Shown in pieces: positions 18,507 through 27,600 of a DNA stretch of 57,767 bases (positions are counted from its first letter, which is position 1; the number at the start of each line of letters is the position of its first letter). The stretch is from Chitinophagaceae bacterium (GTDB lineage: Bacteria; Bacteroidota; Bacteroidia; Chitinophagales; Chitinophagaceae): NCBI GenBank assembly GCA_027486835.1, contig JAIXOJ010000064.1:1-57767 (forward strand), given 5' to 3'. Under the pieces are notes generated by a model. That model searched no databases and was not told the DNA's origin. It saw only the letters and a program-made list of their open reading frames with translations. The translations under genes were made by a program, and so were the position numbers.

Positions 18507-19631
18507 TTGAACAGAAAAAATTTCTTTGCCTTTGCGGGCATGTCCCTTTTTGCAGCAGGGGGTATCTATTATTTGTCAACTGACAAAAGAAATTTTGTGA
18601 GGAATGATATTTCCGAAGTGGGAATAAAACCGCCATTCCTGTTGCCAGATGAAGCCAACATTTTGTACCTAGCTTCCCTTGCGCCAAGCGGACATAATGC
18701 GCAACCTTGGCTGGTGAAGTATATAGCTCCATTTCATTGGATTATATGTAATGATAAGGACAGGTGGCTGCTGGGGGTTGACCCAACGCAAAGAGAAACC
18801 CTTTTGTCCATTGGTGCTTTTTTACAAAACTTAGAATTTGCCGCTAATGAATCGGGCTATGCTTGCCATTTTACCCAACTTGCTACCACCAATCAAGCGG
18901 AAGAGGTGGTGTCGGTTACATTGACCAAAGCCAACCACTTGATTGGCTTTGATACCCAAAAAATAATTCAAAGAAGAACGGTACGGTCTCACTATCTGGG
19001 TGATTTGCTACAAAAAAAAGATTTGGATTTTCTACTTAATGAAGCAACAGAAACGATTCAATATATCCCCAATACCACAAAAGAACACCGTTGGCTGAAC
19101 GAACAAACCATTGAAGCAAACCGCTTACAGGCTTATCGCGATGCAGCGGAAAAGGAATTGGCCGATTGGATACGTTTTTCGAGTAAAGATGCCAAAGCCC
19201 ATAGTGACGGTTTGACCTTGGCCAGCATGGAAATTGACGGTGTGGCGGCATGGTATCTTAGAAACTTTTATGGCAAAGCCGATGTAATGAAAAAAGGATT
19301 TCGGGAAAAAAGCATCGACACCGCTAAAGCACAAGTGGCTACTTCGGCTGGTTGGCTGTTGATAACCAGCGATGACTACTCCGTTGCTTCGCTATTGGAG
19401 ACTGGTAAACGATTGCAACGATTGCTATTAAAAATTAGGGAAAGAAATATTGCCATCCATCCCATGACCCAAATATTAGAAGAAACCGCCACTGCCCAGA
19501 TGGTGCAGACTTCCCTTGGTATTACCCAACCTATCCAGTTTATTTTACGTGTAGGGTATCTTGCTTATTATCCAGAACCTGTTTCGCTTAGGCGGCCAGT
19601 GGATAAATTCATAATTCTTAATGGGGCCTAA
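18507..19631 (+). CDS. Acg-like FMN-binding nitroreductase-family protein with Tat-like leader
   Basis: About 374 residues if translation begins at TTG 18507. The frame extends to TTG 18468, and the first in-frame ATG is at 18540. I prefer 18507 because it gives the leader (M)NRKNFFAFAGMSLFAAGGIYYL, which has a Tat-like NRKxF box and hydrophobic core that later starts would break. The mature part has LASLAPSGHNAQPW, the characteristic motif of the Acg/nitroreductase family near residue 60, and a duplicated, divergent nitroreductase fold after it. Such proteins bind FMN; the Mycobacterium Acg protein is thought to hold FMN rather than reduce nitro compounds. It is followed by a REP-like repeat and an outer-membrane barrel gene. 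The start codon choice is uncertain. Confidence 0.72.
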   Translation: MNRKNFFAFAGMSLFAAGGIYYLSTDKRNFVRNDISEVGIKPPFLLPDEANILYLASLAPSGHNAQPWLVKYIAPFHWIICNDKDRWLLGVDPTQRETLLSIGAFLQNLEFAANESGYACHFTQLATTNQAEEVVSVTLTKANHLIGFDTQKIIQRRTVRSHYLGDLLQKKDLDFLLNEATETIQYIPNTTKEHRWLNEQTIEANRLQAYRDAAEKELADWIRFSSKDAKAHSDGLTLASMEIDGVAAWYLRNFYGKADVMKKGFREKSIDTAKAQVATSAGWLLITSDDYSVASLLETGKRLQRLLLKIRERNIAIHPMTQILEETATAQMVQTSLGITQPIQFILRVGYLAYYPEPVSLRRPVDKFIILNGA

Positions 19632-19656
19632 ATGTTTTTTGCTTCCATAATTTAAA

Positions 19657-19687
19657 CCTCACCCCAACCCCTCTCCTAAGAAGAGGG
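19657..19687. repeat. REP-like C-rich hairpin
   Basis: A C-rich strand CCTCACCCCAACCCCTCTCC leads into a small hairpin (CCCTCT at 19669-19674 with AGAGGG at 19682-19687). A related element is part of the foldback at 24561-24644 (CCTCACCCCTACCCCTCGCC). Repeats of this type are common between genes in Bacteroidota. Confidence 0.65.
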
Positions 19688-19768
19688 AACTGGAATGTAT
19701 GTCTGGTATGGATTACCAAATATTTTCTCCCTGTGTTTATTTGACATATCATCCTTAAACCCAAAACT

Positions 19769-20371
19769 ATGAAACGCATCATCATTTATGTTTTATTAAT
19801 TATTGTATCAGCCCATGTGGCTGGACAAACCAGTGAACCACAGGGTAGTTTTTGGAAGCCTATTCCACCAAATTATGCTGTAAAACATGCCGTGGAAGTA
19901 GAAAGTCTGGTACCCATGTTTTTTACTGGTGGCTATCATTTTGCCCTTGGTTACCGATACAAGCAATTTAGAGTGAGGGCCAGCATCATCAACGGCGGTA
20001 CTTATAATGCTGAAACGGCTGGCCTTAATAATTCCGCAGATTATTTCAAACGGTACTATACCACTTCGCCTGGCATTTTCCTAGGTTATAATGTTTGGAG
20101 AAATTTGGAGGTTTATACCTATTTAGAATTTCACACTTTTAGAATTACCCAAAAAAGTAGTGGATTAGAAAAAGACCTTAAAAGCACAGATACTGGGCTG
20201 GGCGTTAGTTACCAGTTTTTTATTGGCAGGAGTTTCTATTTACAACCAGGCTTGCATGTATATCTAAGGAAAGACAATAGCGTTGATTTTCCGGATGCTA
20301 CCTACCATATTCCTACTACCGATGTTTCGCCTGTGGTACGTGTGGGGTATAGGATTTGGAGGAGGTATTAA
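19769..20371 (+). CDS. Outer-membrane beta-barrel protein, hypothetical
   Basis: 200 residues. A signal peptide (about 1-19, ending HVAGQTS) is followed by a Tyr/Phe/Gly-rich sequence of alternating strands, ending VSPVVRVGYRIWRRY, where a final aromatic residue fits the C-terminal strand rule of outer-membrane barrels. It is short enough for an eight-strand barrel. No named family was recognised. It lies 137 bp after the nitroreductase-like gene. The stop codon is directly fused to a 7-bp tandem repeat. Confidence 0.6.
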   Translation: MKRIIIYVLLIIVSAHVAGQTSEPQGSFWKPIPPNYAVKHAVEVESLVPMFFTGGYHFALGYRYKQFRVRASIINGGTYNAETAGLNNSADYFKRYYTTSPGIFLGYNVWRNLEVYTYLEFHTFRITQKSSGLEKDLKSTDTGLGVSYQFFIGRSFYLQPGLHVYLRKDNSVDFPDATYHIPTTDVSPVVRVGYRIWRRY

Positions 20372-20400
20372 TGGAGAATGGAGAATGGAGAATGGAGAAT
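20371..20400. repeat. Four 7-bp units (ATGGAGA)
   Basis: Four exact copies of ATGGAGA run from 20371 to 20398, starting on the last base of the barrel gene's stop codon, followed by AT and then the leader of the reductase gene. It is a simple-sequence tract that could vary in length by slippage and changes the spacing between the two genes. Confidence 0.85.
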
Positions 20401-20424
20401 TCGTAATTGATAAAAGTAAATTCT

Positions 20425-21003
20425 ATGAAAAAAATACTCATTATTAACGGACATCCTGACAAAGGAAGTTACTGTTTTGCTTTGGCGGAAAGCTATCGAA
20501 AGGGGGCAGTGCAAACGGGCGCAGATTGCAAAGTCTTGAATCTGATTGATTTGCAGTTCAATCCTATTCTTACGAATGGTTATCGAATGGTTTCTGATTT
20601 AGAACCTGATTTGTTACAGGCACAAAAAGACATTTCTGAATGCAATCTTTTGGTGTTGGTTTATCCTAATTGGTGGGGCACCTACCCTGCTTTGCTCAAA
20701 GGATTTATTGATCGGGTATTTGTACCAAATTTTGCTTTTAAGTATCGAGAAAAAGGGCCGTTTTGGGATAAATTGTTAACCGGAAAAACAGCCCAATTAA
20801 TCGTGACTATGGATACGCCCGCCTGGTATTATTGGCTCATCAACAAAAGCCCTGGACATAACTCCATGAAAATTGGTATTCTAGGATTTTCTGGCTTTAA
20901 GCCTGTTCGCATCAAATCATTTGGCCCTATTAAATCATCCACCGTGCAACAAAGAGCCGAGTGGTTAAAAGAAGTGAGGATTTTAGGGAGCGAACAGGAA
21001 TAA
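20425..21003 (+). CDS. NAD(P)H-dependent oxidoreductase, flavodoxin-fold (KefF/NQO-like)
   Basis: 192 residues from ATG 20425; a TTG at 20407 is in frame but unlikely. The N-terminus MKKILIINGHPDKGSYCFALAE is the FMN phosphate-binding loop of the flavodoxin-like NAD(P)H oxidoreductases, and LVLVYPNWWGTYPALLKGF with IDRVF is the central family motif. The enzyme would reduce quinones or similar electrophiles with FMN. Related proteins include KefF and MdaB. It is cytosolic. The gene is separated from the barrel gene only by the 7-bp repeat, so both may share a transcript. Confidence 0.85.
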   Translation: MKKILIINGHPDKGSYCFALAESYRKGAVQTGADCKVLNLIDLQFNPILTNGYRMVSDLEPDLLQAQKDISECNLLVLVYPNWWGTYPALLKGFIDRVFVPNFAFKYREKGPFWDKLLTGKTAQLIVTMDTPAWYYWLINKSPGHNSMKIGILGFSGFKPVRIKSFGPIKSSTVQQRAEWLKEVRILGSEQE

Positions 21004-21259
21004 ATAATGCGTAGTAGGTTTCAGCTTATTACTTACCCCCTGTTTTTTGAAGTCTTATTATTGGTTTATAGGCACTTCCCTATCAGGTGCCATTAGATTT
21101 TTATTCCGCTACTTAACTAGTAGGATTCCACACTTTAACTTGCAGACTGTCCTTGAAGTCATCGAGCTAACTTAAACAGACGCTACAAGGGGTATGTGCT
21201 AGAATATTTTACTTTTATTGCACATCAGGGAAATAGAAAATCTCGATAAAAGCAAACCC

Positions 21260-21853
21260 ATGAACTGTAAAACGCTGTTTGCTTATCCGAAAACAAGGGT
21301 TGTGGGTACACCAAATAATTTACAATTAAGTGCTTTTGATAATCGCTTTCGGCTAATCCAGCGTAGACATTTGACCCTATTGCTCAGTTGGAGTTTGTTG
21401 AATGGATGTAGTGGTTTGGTGGCAATGTTTACCTCAAGAGGTAGTGCCTATTATTTCTGGATGATGAATGGAACTTGGGGATGCATCAATACGGTGGTGG
21501 CAATTGTGTTAAGCTACCATGTTTCTAATAGCAAAACCCTTACAGGTAATTCTTTTGACTGTAAGGAAATTCAAAAGCATGTAGAAAGAATGCTATTGAT
21601 CAATAGCGGTCTAGATATGTGTTTTATCTTGATTGGTTTTTGGTTGCTTGTGTATGGATGTTACATGGGTACAAAGTATCACGATTTATGGTTAGGCTTT
21701 GGATGTGCAATTGTGATGCAGGGGCTTTTTTTATTGGTTCAAGATATCATCATACTCCAATTGCACCGGCGAAATCATCAATTGGCAGCCACTTTTTTAG
21801 AAACAATTGAAGAAATTCCTACAAAAAAAACGGTACTTAAGTCTGCGATATAA
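21260..21853 (+). CDS. Four-helix membrane protein, unknown function
   Basis: 197 residues from ATG 21260; a TTG at 21218 would add 14 residues of poor composition. I see a cytosolic N-terminal stretch (about 1-45), including FDNRFRLIQRRHL, then four hydrophobic segments near residues 48-65, 73-95, 115-138 and 144-168. The charged ends and the short soluble tail LETIEEIPTKKTVLKSAI are clear. I do not recognise a family with confidence. Neighbours (reductase before, alpha/beta hydrolase after) do not point to a role. Confidence 0.6.
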   Translation: MNCKTLFAYPKTRVVGTPNNLQLSAFDNRFRLIQRRHLTLLLSWSLLNGCSGLVAMFTSRGSAYYFWMMNGTWGCINTVVAIVLSYHVSNSKTLTGNSFDCKEIQKHVERMLLINSGLDMCFILIGFWLLVYGCYMGTKYHDLWLGFGCAIVMQGLFLLVQDIIILQLHRRNHQLAATFLETIEEIPTKKTVLKSAI

Positions 21854-21923
21854 GCAAAGAAAGTACCTCGTGACAGTTGTTGATGTTATTTAGCATAATT
21901 AAAAACCAATAGAAGAAGCCTTA

Positions 21924-23063
21924 ATGACAATGAAACACCTATTTCAATTTACAAAACGCATGGCAGTAATCGTATTTTCCATTTTATTGGTTTGTATAGT
22001 ATCATTCATTACCATCGTGTATCTATACAGCTCTGGAAAAATTGCCCCTTATTTGGATGCAAACGGCAACACATTAGCAGGTAGTTTGGCCGAAAAAACA
22101 TTCCTACTTGTTGGGGGTGTTACTCAAGGCATGATTATCAAAAGCAAAAACATTAACAACCCTGTGCTCTTGTATTTGCATGGTGGACCTGCATTTCCCA
22201 ATTACTTTTTGATAGAAAAATTTCAACCCGGTTTGGAAGATTATTTCACTGTTTGCTATTGGGAACAACGTGGTGGTGGGCTTTCTTATACCCCAGAGGT
22301 AAAGTTGTCTAGCATGAATTTTAATCAACTCGCTTCTGACGCAATTGAAGTGACCCATTACTTGGAGAAAAGATTTGGAAAAGAAAAGATTTACTTAATG
22401 GCGCATTCGGGAGGAACGCCCATTGCCTTATTTGCCATACAAAAAAGGCCAGAATTGTATCAAGCCTATATCGGTATGGGGCAGATTACCAATCAGGCAG
22501 CTTCCGAAAAATTGGCGTATCAATACATGCTCGAACAATATTCCAATCAAGGGAATCAACATAGCATGGATGAATTGAAAAAATATCCTGTCTTAGTGGC
22601 TAATTCTTCCCTTCTCTCCTATTACCAATCTGGTTTACGAGACCAATATATGCACGAATTGGGCATTGGTACAATGCACCGAATGACCTCTGTTTTCAGG
22701 GATATTTTTATTCCTGTATGGACTTGCAATGCCTACACCATTCAAGAGAAAATCAACATTTGGCAATCGAAGTTTTCATTTCTTCCCAAAACTAATTTGA
22801 ACAAAGAACTCCTTTCAACTGATTTCACCAACACGGTACCAGCATTGGATATTCCTGTTTATTTCTTTAGTGGTAAGTATGATTATACTGTCAATTTTCA
22901 TTTAGCAAAAGCTTATTTGGGAAAGCTTCAGGCATCCATCAAAGGCTTTTACACTTTTCGGCATTCGGCTCATAGTCCTTTATATGAAGAACCTGCATTG
23001 GTGCGGGAGATTATTGAGAAAGATATATTGAATGGTGGGACTAGTTTGGCAGATAAGGATTGA
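21924..23063 (+). CDS. Membrane-anchored alpha/beta hydrolase, proline-iminopeptidase-like
   Basis: 379 residues. A transmembrane segment at about 12-36 anchors it to the inner membrane. The hydrolase fold begins with LYLHGGP (HGGP at 86-89, the oxyanion region of prolyl iminopeptidases), then YWEQRGGG (113-119). The nucleophile elbow reads AHSGGT with Ser162, which is a little different from the common GGSWG form. FSGKYDYTVNF and a His in FRHSAHSP complete the Asp/His region. It could cleave N-terminal residues or act as an esterase. ATG 21930, two codons on, is an equally possible start. No operon partner is clear; a small membrane gene follows 114 bp later. Confidence 0.78.
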   Translation: MTMKHLFQFTKRMAVIVFSILLVCIVSFITIVYLYSSGKIAPYLDANGNTLAGSLAEKTFLLVGGVTQGMIIKSKNINNPVLLYLHGGPAFPNYFLIEKFQPGLEDYFTVCYWEQRGGGLSYTPEVKLSSMNFNQLASDAIEVTHYLEKRFGKEKIYLMAHSGGTPIALFAIQKRPELYQAYIGMGQITNQAASEKLAYQYMLEQYSNQGNQHSMDELKKYPVLVANSSLLSYYQSGLRDQYMHELGIGTMHRMTSVFRDIFIPVWTCNAYTIQEKINIWQSKFSFLPKTNLNKELLSTDFTNTVPALDIPVYFFSGKYDYTVNFHLAKAYLGKLQASIKGFYTFRHSAHSPLYEEPALVREIIEKDILNGGTSLADKD

Positions 23064-23177
23064 TGAAATACATTAAAAAAGGGGTTAGAAATAGTTTTGG
23101 CTAAAGCCAATTACAATTATCCCTCTTTCACCTCTCACCTAGCTGAAGCTAGGGTCTATTGATTTGATTCCTACACA

Positions 23178-23552
23178 ATGATATTATCCAGACAACTTGC
23201 CCAAATAATCGGTCCGACACTTTGTGTAATGACCCTTTCTGAAATAATCAACTTGCCCATTTGGGAAATGAATATTCCAAGTGTCACCTTTTTGAATGGA
23301 ATATTACTTTTTGTAAGTGGGATTTCTATTGTAAGGGTTCATAATAATTGGAAGTGGGAATGGACAATAATCATTACAGTTATTGGCTGGCTAACTTTAT
23401 TTCTCGGCTTGTGGAGAATGTTGTTTCCATCTGCAAAACAGGCCAGTGATTCTATTTTGACCTATATATTACTTGGTATGCTATTGATTATCGGTCTTTT
23501 TTTGACTTTCAAAGGGTATTGTACTAGTAAAAATAGTTCTGATTTATCATAG
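23178..23552 (+). CDS. Small membrane protein, unknown
   Basis: 124 residues with four hydrophobic segments (about 5-22, 34-52, 60-82 and 93-112) joined by short polar loops and a polar tail KNSSDLS. ATG start preceded by an AT-rich region. No family recognised. It lies between the alpha/beta hydrolase and the CPBP protein, all on the plus strand. The upstream gap contains small palindromes (TTTGGCTAAAGCCAA near 23097 and CCTAGCTGAAGCTAGG near 23138) of a type often found between genes in this phylum. Confidence 0.55.
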   Translation: MILSRQLAQIIGPTLCVMTLSEIINLPIWEMNIPSVTFLNGILLFVSGISIVRVHNNWKWEWTIIITVIGWLTLFLGLWRMLFPSAKQASDSILTYILLGMLLIIGLFLTFKGYCTSKNSSDLS

Positions 23553-23629
23553 GATACTTGAAGACACTATTTAGGTCTTACCATTAATTCTTATTAAAAT
23601 TACCAAAGCAGGAATGACTGGGCTATTGG

Positions 23630-24457
23630 ATGCTAATTCTACAGATTATCAATAAGATGCACGACCCGATATATAAGCCGAGATTACCTATTGTTTTCTT
23701 TTTGTTGGTAATACTATTGTCCATCCCCTTTTGGATTTTGGGAGCATTCATGCCTGATGCTACAAAGTTGCTTCCCATAAAACTACCGATTAGTGCTTTG
23801 ATGACTTTTTGCCCAATGATTGCAGCTGCAATCCTTGTTCATAGAAATGAAAAAAAGGAAGGGGTTAAGGCTCTTTTGAAATCAATATTTGATTACAGGA
23901 AAATAACTAACTGGAAATGGGTTATTACTATAGTACTATTAATGCCTTTTATTGCATTGCTCTCCTTCTTGTATGTAAAAGCAACAGGAGTCATTACTCA
24001 AGAACCACAGCTTGCTCCAATTACCATTTTACTATTTTTCATCCTTTATTTTATTGGAGCCATTGGCGAAGAAGTAGGTTGGAGTGGCTATGCTACCATT
24101 CCTTTGCAAGAAAAATATGGGGTATTCAAAGCTAGTGTAATCATTGGAGTAGTTTGGGCGGTGTGGCATATCGTCCCCTATTGTCAAATGCATCAATCAA
24201 CTAATTGGATTATTTGGCAATGTCTAGGTACCGTTTTTTTGCGCATCATCATGGTTTGGTTATTCAATGATTCAGGAAAAAGTGTTTTTGGAATGGTCCT
24301 CTTTCATGCCATGATTAATATTAGCCCCTACCTAATTCCAAATAATGGTACGCATTATGACCCCATCTTTTTTGCTGTTTTGTTATTTACTACTATCGTG
24401 ATGATTAGTTTAGTGGTTTGGCTTAAGACATTGGATTTTAAAGCTGTTAAATTGTAA
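23630..24457 (+). CDS. CPBP family intramembrane protein (CAAX protease/Abi-like)
   Basis: 275 residues with about seven membrane segments. The CPBP motif 1 is GEEVGWSGYA (Glu147, Glu148), motif 2 is VWAVWHIVPY (His180), and a later FHAMINI supplies the last histidine. The family comprises glutamic intramembrane proteases, some in bacteriocin self-immunity. The arginine of the usual EExxxR motif is replaced by Ser152, as in a subgroup with GEExGW(T/S)GYA, so activity should not be assumed. An internal start at 23657 (MHDPIYK) is also possible. It is convergent with the T9SS protein gene, with a foldback element between them. Confidence 0.78.
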   Translation: MLILQIINKMHDPIYKPRLPIVFFLLVILLSIPFWILGAFMPDATKLLPIKLPISALMTFCPMIAAAILVHRNEKKEGVKALLKSIFDYRKITNWKWVITIVLLMPFIALLSFLYVKATGVITQEPQLAPITILLFFILYFIGAIGEEVGWSGYATIPLQEKYGVFKASVIIGVVWAVWHIVPYCQMHQSTNWIIWQCLGTVFLRIIMVWLFNDSGKSVFGMVLFHAMINISPYLIPNNGTHYDPIFFAVLLFTTIVMISLVVWLKTLDFKAVKL

Positions 24458-24560
24458 GATATGGTTGAAAAAGACATTGATGGTTGTTATCCAATAGCAT
24501 TCCAAATTCAAAATTTGGGTGACTCTCTGACTATTTGGATGGAGCGTGCTTTCATGGGGC

Positions 24561-24644
24561 GCATAAAAGTTTTTCGCAGTAATTAGTTAACCCTCACCCC
24601 TACCCCTCGCCAATGGCGAAGGGTAAAACGAAAAACTTTTATGC
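24561..24644. repeat. 84-nt nested foldback with perfect 16-bp terminal inverted repeats
   Basis: The outer arms GCATAAAAGTTTTTCG (24561-24576) and CGAAAAACTTTTATGC (24629-24644) are exact reverse complements. The interior holds the C-rich REP-like strand and a second hairpin (CCCTCGCC with GGCGAAGGG, about 24604-24623). It sits between two convergent genes (24457 and 24694), so it may be a bidirectional terminator, a small MITE-like element or a REP element trapped in another palindrome. Confidence 0.8.
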
Positions 24645-24693
24645 ACTCAAGGAAAATTAGTTTGGCTCATATTGCTCAACTATTTATTCTTTC

Positions 24694-27600
24694 TTATCTG
24701 TTAATCACAATCTTCTTAAATAGTTTGAGTGCCGTATCATTGATATTCAAGAAATAAACACCGGAGGGCAGGTCAGATACATTTAACTTGTATAGTTTAT
24801 TAACTGGCGAAAATTTATTAAATCGTTTTGCTATCAATCCAGTACCATTATACAGTGTAAATGAAGCATTCGAAGGTTGATTTACTTGTGGAAGCTTGAC
24901 ATAAATAACATCATGTGTGGGGTTCGGATAAATTTCTACTGTACCCACATTAATCACTGGATTCCCATTATTGCTTATCGGGTAGGTAATATGTAAAGTT
25001 GAGTTAACAATAACATTTTGGGACACAGTTGTTGCTGGAAGGTAAGTTGAATTTCCGGCTTGAGTTGCAGTTATAGTTGCTGTTCCCGATGAAATAGCAG
25101 TAATTACATTTCCACTAACCGATGCAACTGCTGCATTAGAAGAGGTGTAAATAATTGGATTGCCTGAAGCACCCCCAATAACGTCTTTTATTGTATAAGT
25201 ATTGCCAATGTATAAGTTGGGAATCGCGTTAAATCCAGCAATGGTCTGGGGTAATAAAGTGGTAGAGGAGTCAACTAAAACCGTAATTACAACAGGTTTC
25301 GCATTTTCATACCTTTCGTCGCCTACCTGCCAAATTGTAATTTTAGTTGTACCCCAATTGATGCCCTTTATCGTCTTGCCAGCAATTGTAGCAATCGTTG
25401 AATCATTACTAGTAATCAATAAAGGATTACCAGAGGCACCTCCTGTTACAGCATTAAGTGAAATGATTCCTCCAATTGTTATTCGATTTATGGTTGGGAG
25501 GTTTTTAATGACTTGTGGTATTTTGCCTACCTTAACTGTTTGTGTTTGAATTGGGGCAGGCAAATAATTTTCTCCATCTCCTTGTTGTTCTGCAATAATT
25601 TGAAAAGTACCTACTTTATTAACAGTAAGTTCATTGTTATTAATATCAACACCATACGATCTAAATTCAATAGGATACCCTGATGCACCACCAGTAACTC
25701 CAGTAACTGTATAGGTATCACCTACTATTTGGTCAGGAATTGGGCCAAAACCAGTAATTGCTTGGGTTAAGGGTACTTTATTCTTAACATAAACAGTAAT
25801 GGATTTGCGAACCGCTGGATAAAAGGAAGCATTGCCATTTTGCATTGCTGTAATGATTGCTTCCCCTTTTTTAAGCATCGTAAGTACATTACCATTTACT
25901 GAAACTACTGATGTATCGCTACTGTAATAAATAATTGGATTGCCAGATGCCCCTCCTGTTGTACCTGTGATGGTATAAGTATTACCTACTACCTGTATAG
26001 AAGGTATCACAAAGTTGGTGATTTGTTGGTATTGTTTACTGCCTCTTAGTTTTACCGTTACCCCTTTTATAACAGGAGTTGCAGGATTGTGGGTACTACT
26101 ACCTGCTTGCGTGGCAGTAATGAAAAAGATGCCTGCTTCTTTAAAGGTTACTGTTTTTCCATTAATTGCTACCTGATTTGTATCGTTGGTATTGGGAGTA
26201 AAAACTATCGGATTGCCTGATGACCCACCAGTTACACCGCTTAGATCAACAGTTGTTTCGGGATCCAATGGGTTGGTGATTGTAAAACCAGTTATCGTTT
26301 GGTTGAATTTTGTGGGATTATTGAGCACTCTAAACCTTGATGAGGTATAATCTGCATTCTCATAAATACTGTCACCTAATTGATTTGCAGCCACAATGAT
26401 GTTTCCCGATTTTGGTCTTAATGCAGTAATTGTATTTCCTACTAGGGATACATACATCGTGTCATTTTTAGAAATGGAAAATTCAACTGGATTACCCGAT
26501 AATCCGCCAGTTACCCCGGTAATAGTAAATGATTGGCCTGGATATAAATCCGGAATGGCACCAGTATTAGGAAAGCCATTAATTTTTTGAGCAATCTTAC
26601 TTGCCCCCACTTGTACCCATTTAACCACAGGTGTTGCAGGTGAATAATCTAAATTACCAGCTTGGGAAGCAGTAATTTCTGCATATCCTCTTGAGATTGC
26701 AATAACTTTATTGCCTTTGACCTTTGCTATAGGAGGAACACTTGAAGTAAACACAACAGGATTGCCTGATGCTCCACCAGTAACCCCTGTGATGTTAAAC
26801 GTGTCCCCGATTGCTAAAATAGGTATGGTATCAAAACCCGTAATAGTTTGAACAGTTTTCGTAGGATTAACCACCGTTACTGGTTGCTCTGCAAAGCCTG
26901 CTTGATAAGAACTATTGCCTAATTGAATAGCATAAACTTTAGCAATCCCCCCTTTTAATGGTACTAATGTACTGTCAATTACTTGTACAATACTTGGGTC
27001 GGCACTCACGTACTTGATTGGATTGCCTGATGCACTGCCTGATACACCAGTAATTGTATAAACTTGTTTTCCCGCAGTAAGGGTGGGCACCGCATCAAAA
27101 CCTTGAATCGTTTGTGGCAACAGTCCGGCATTGGTATTCACGATAGTATTTCTGTAAAATTTTGAGGGAGTGCCTGGCAAAAAAGCATCTATGTCTCCAT
27201 CATTGTCAATATCTGCAAAAGCAACAAGGCCATAGTCAGTTCCAGTAGGCATACTAAAGCCATATAGGTCGTTGCCAATATTGGTGAAATTAGGATTGGT
27301 TTTGGAGCCAATATTCTTAAAGAAAGTAAGTCCACTACCTGGTCCAGCCATATTTCCAAAGCCAATAACAACATCTAAATCATTGTCATTATCAAAATCT
27401 AAGAAAACTGGAAATTTTTCTGAAGCTGTATTGTTTAACCCAAAAGGATTGTTGGCCTCAGCCGTAAACTTAGGGTTTGTAGCAGAACCCGTATTTCTTG
27501 CAAAATAAAGCGGTGCATCTTCAAAGAAACCACCTGCGAAAAAATCCAAATCCCCATCTCCATCTATATCAACTAACGTGGCCCCTACAATAAAATCGGA

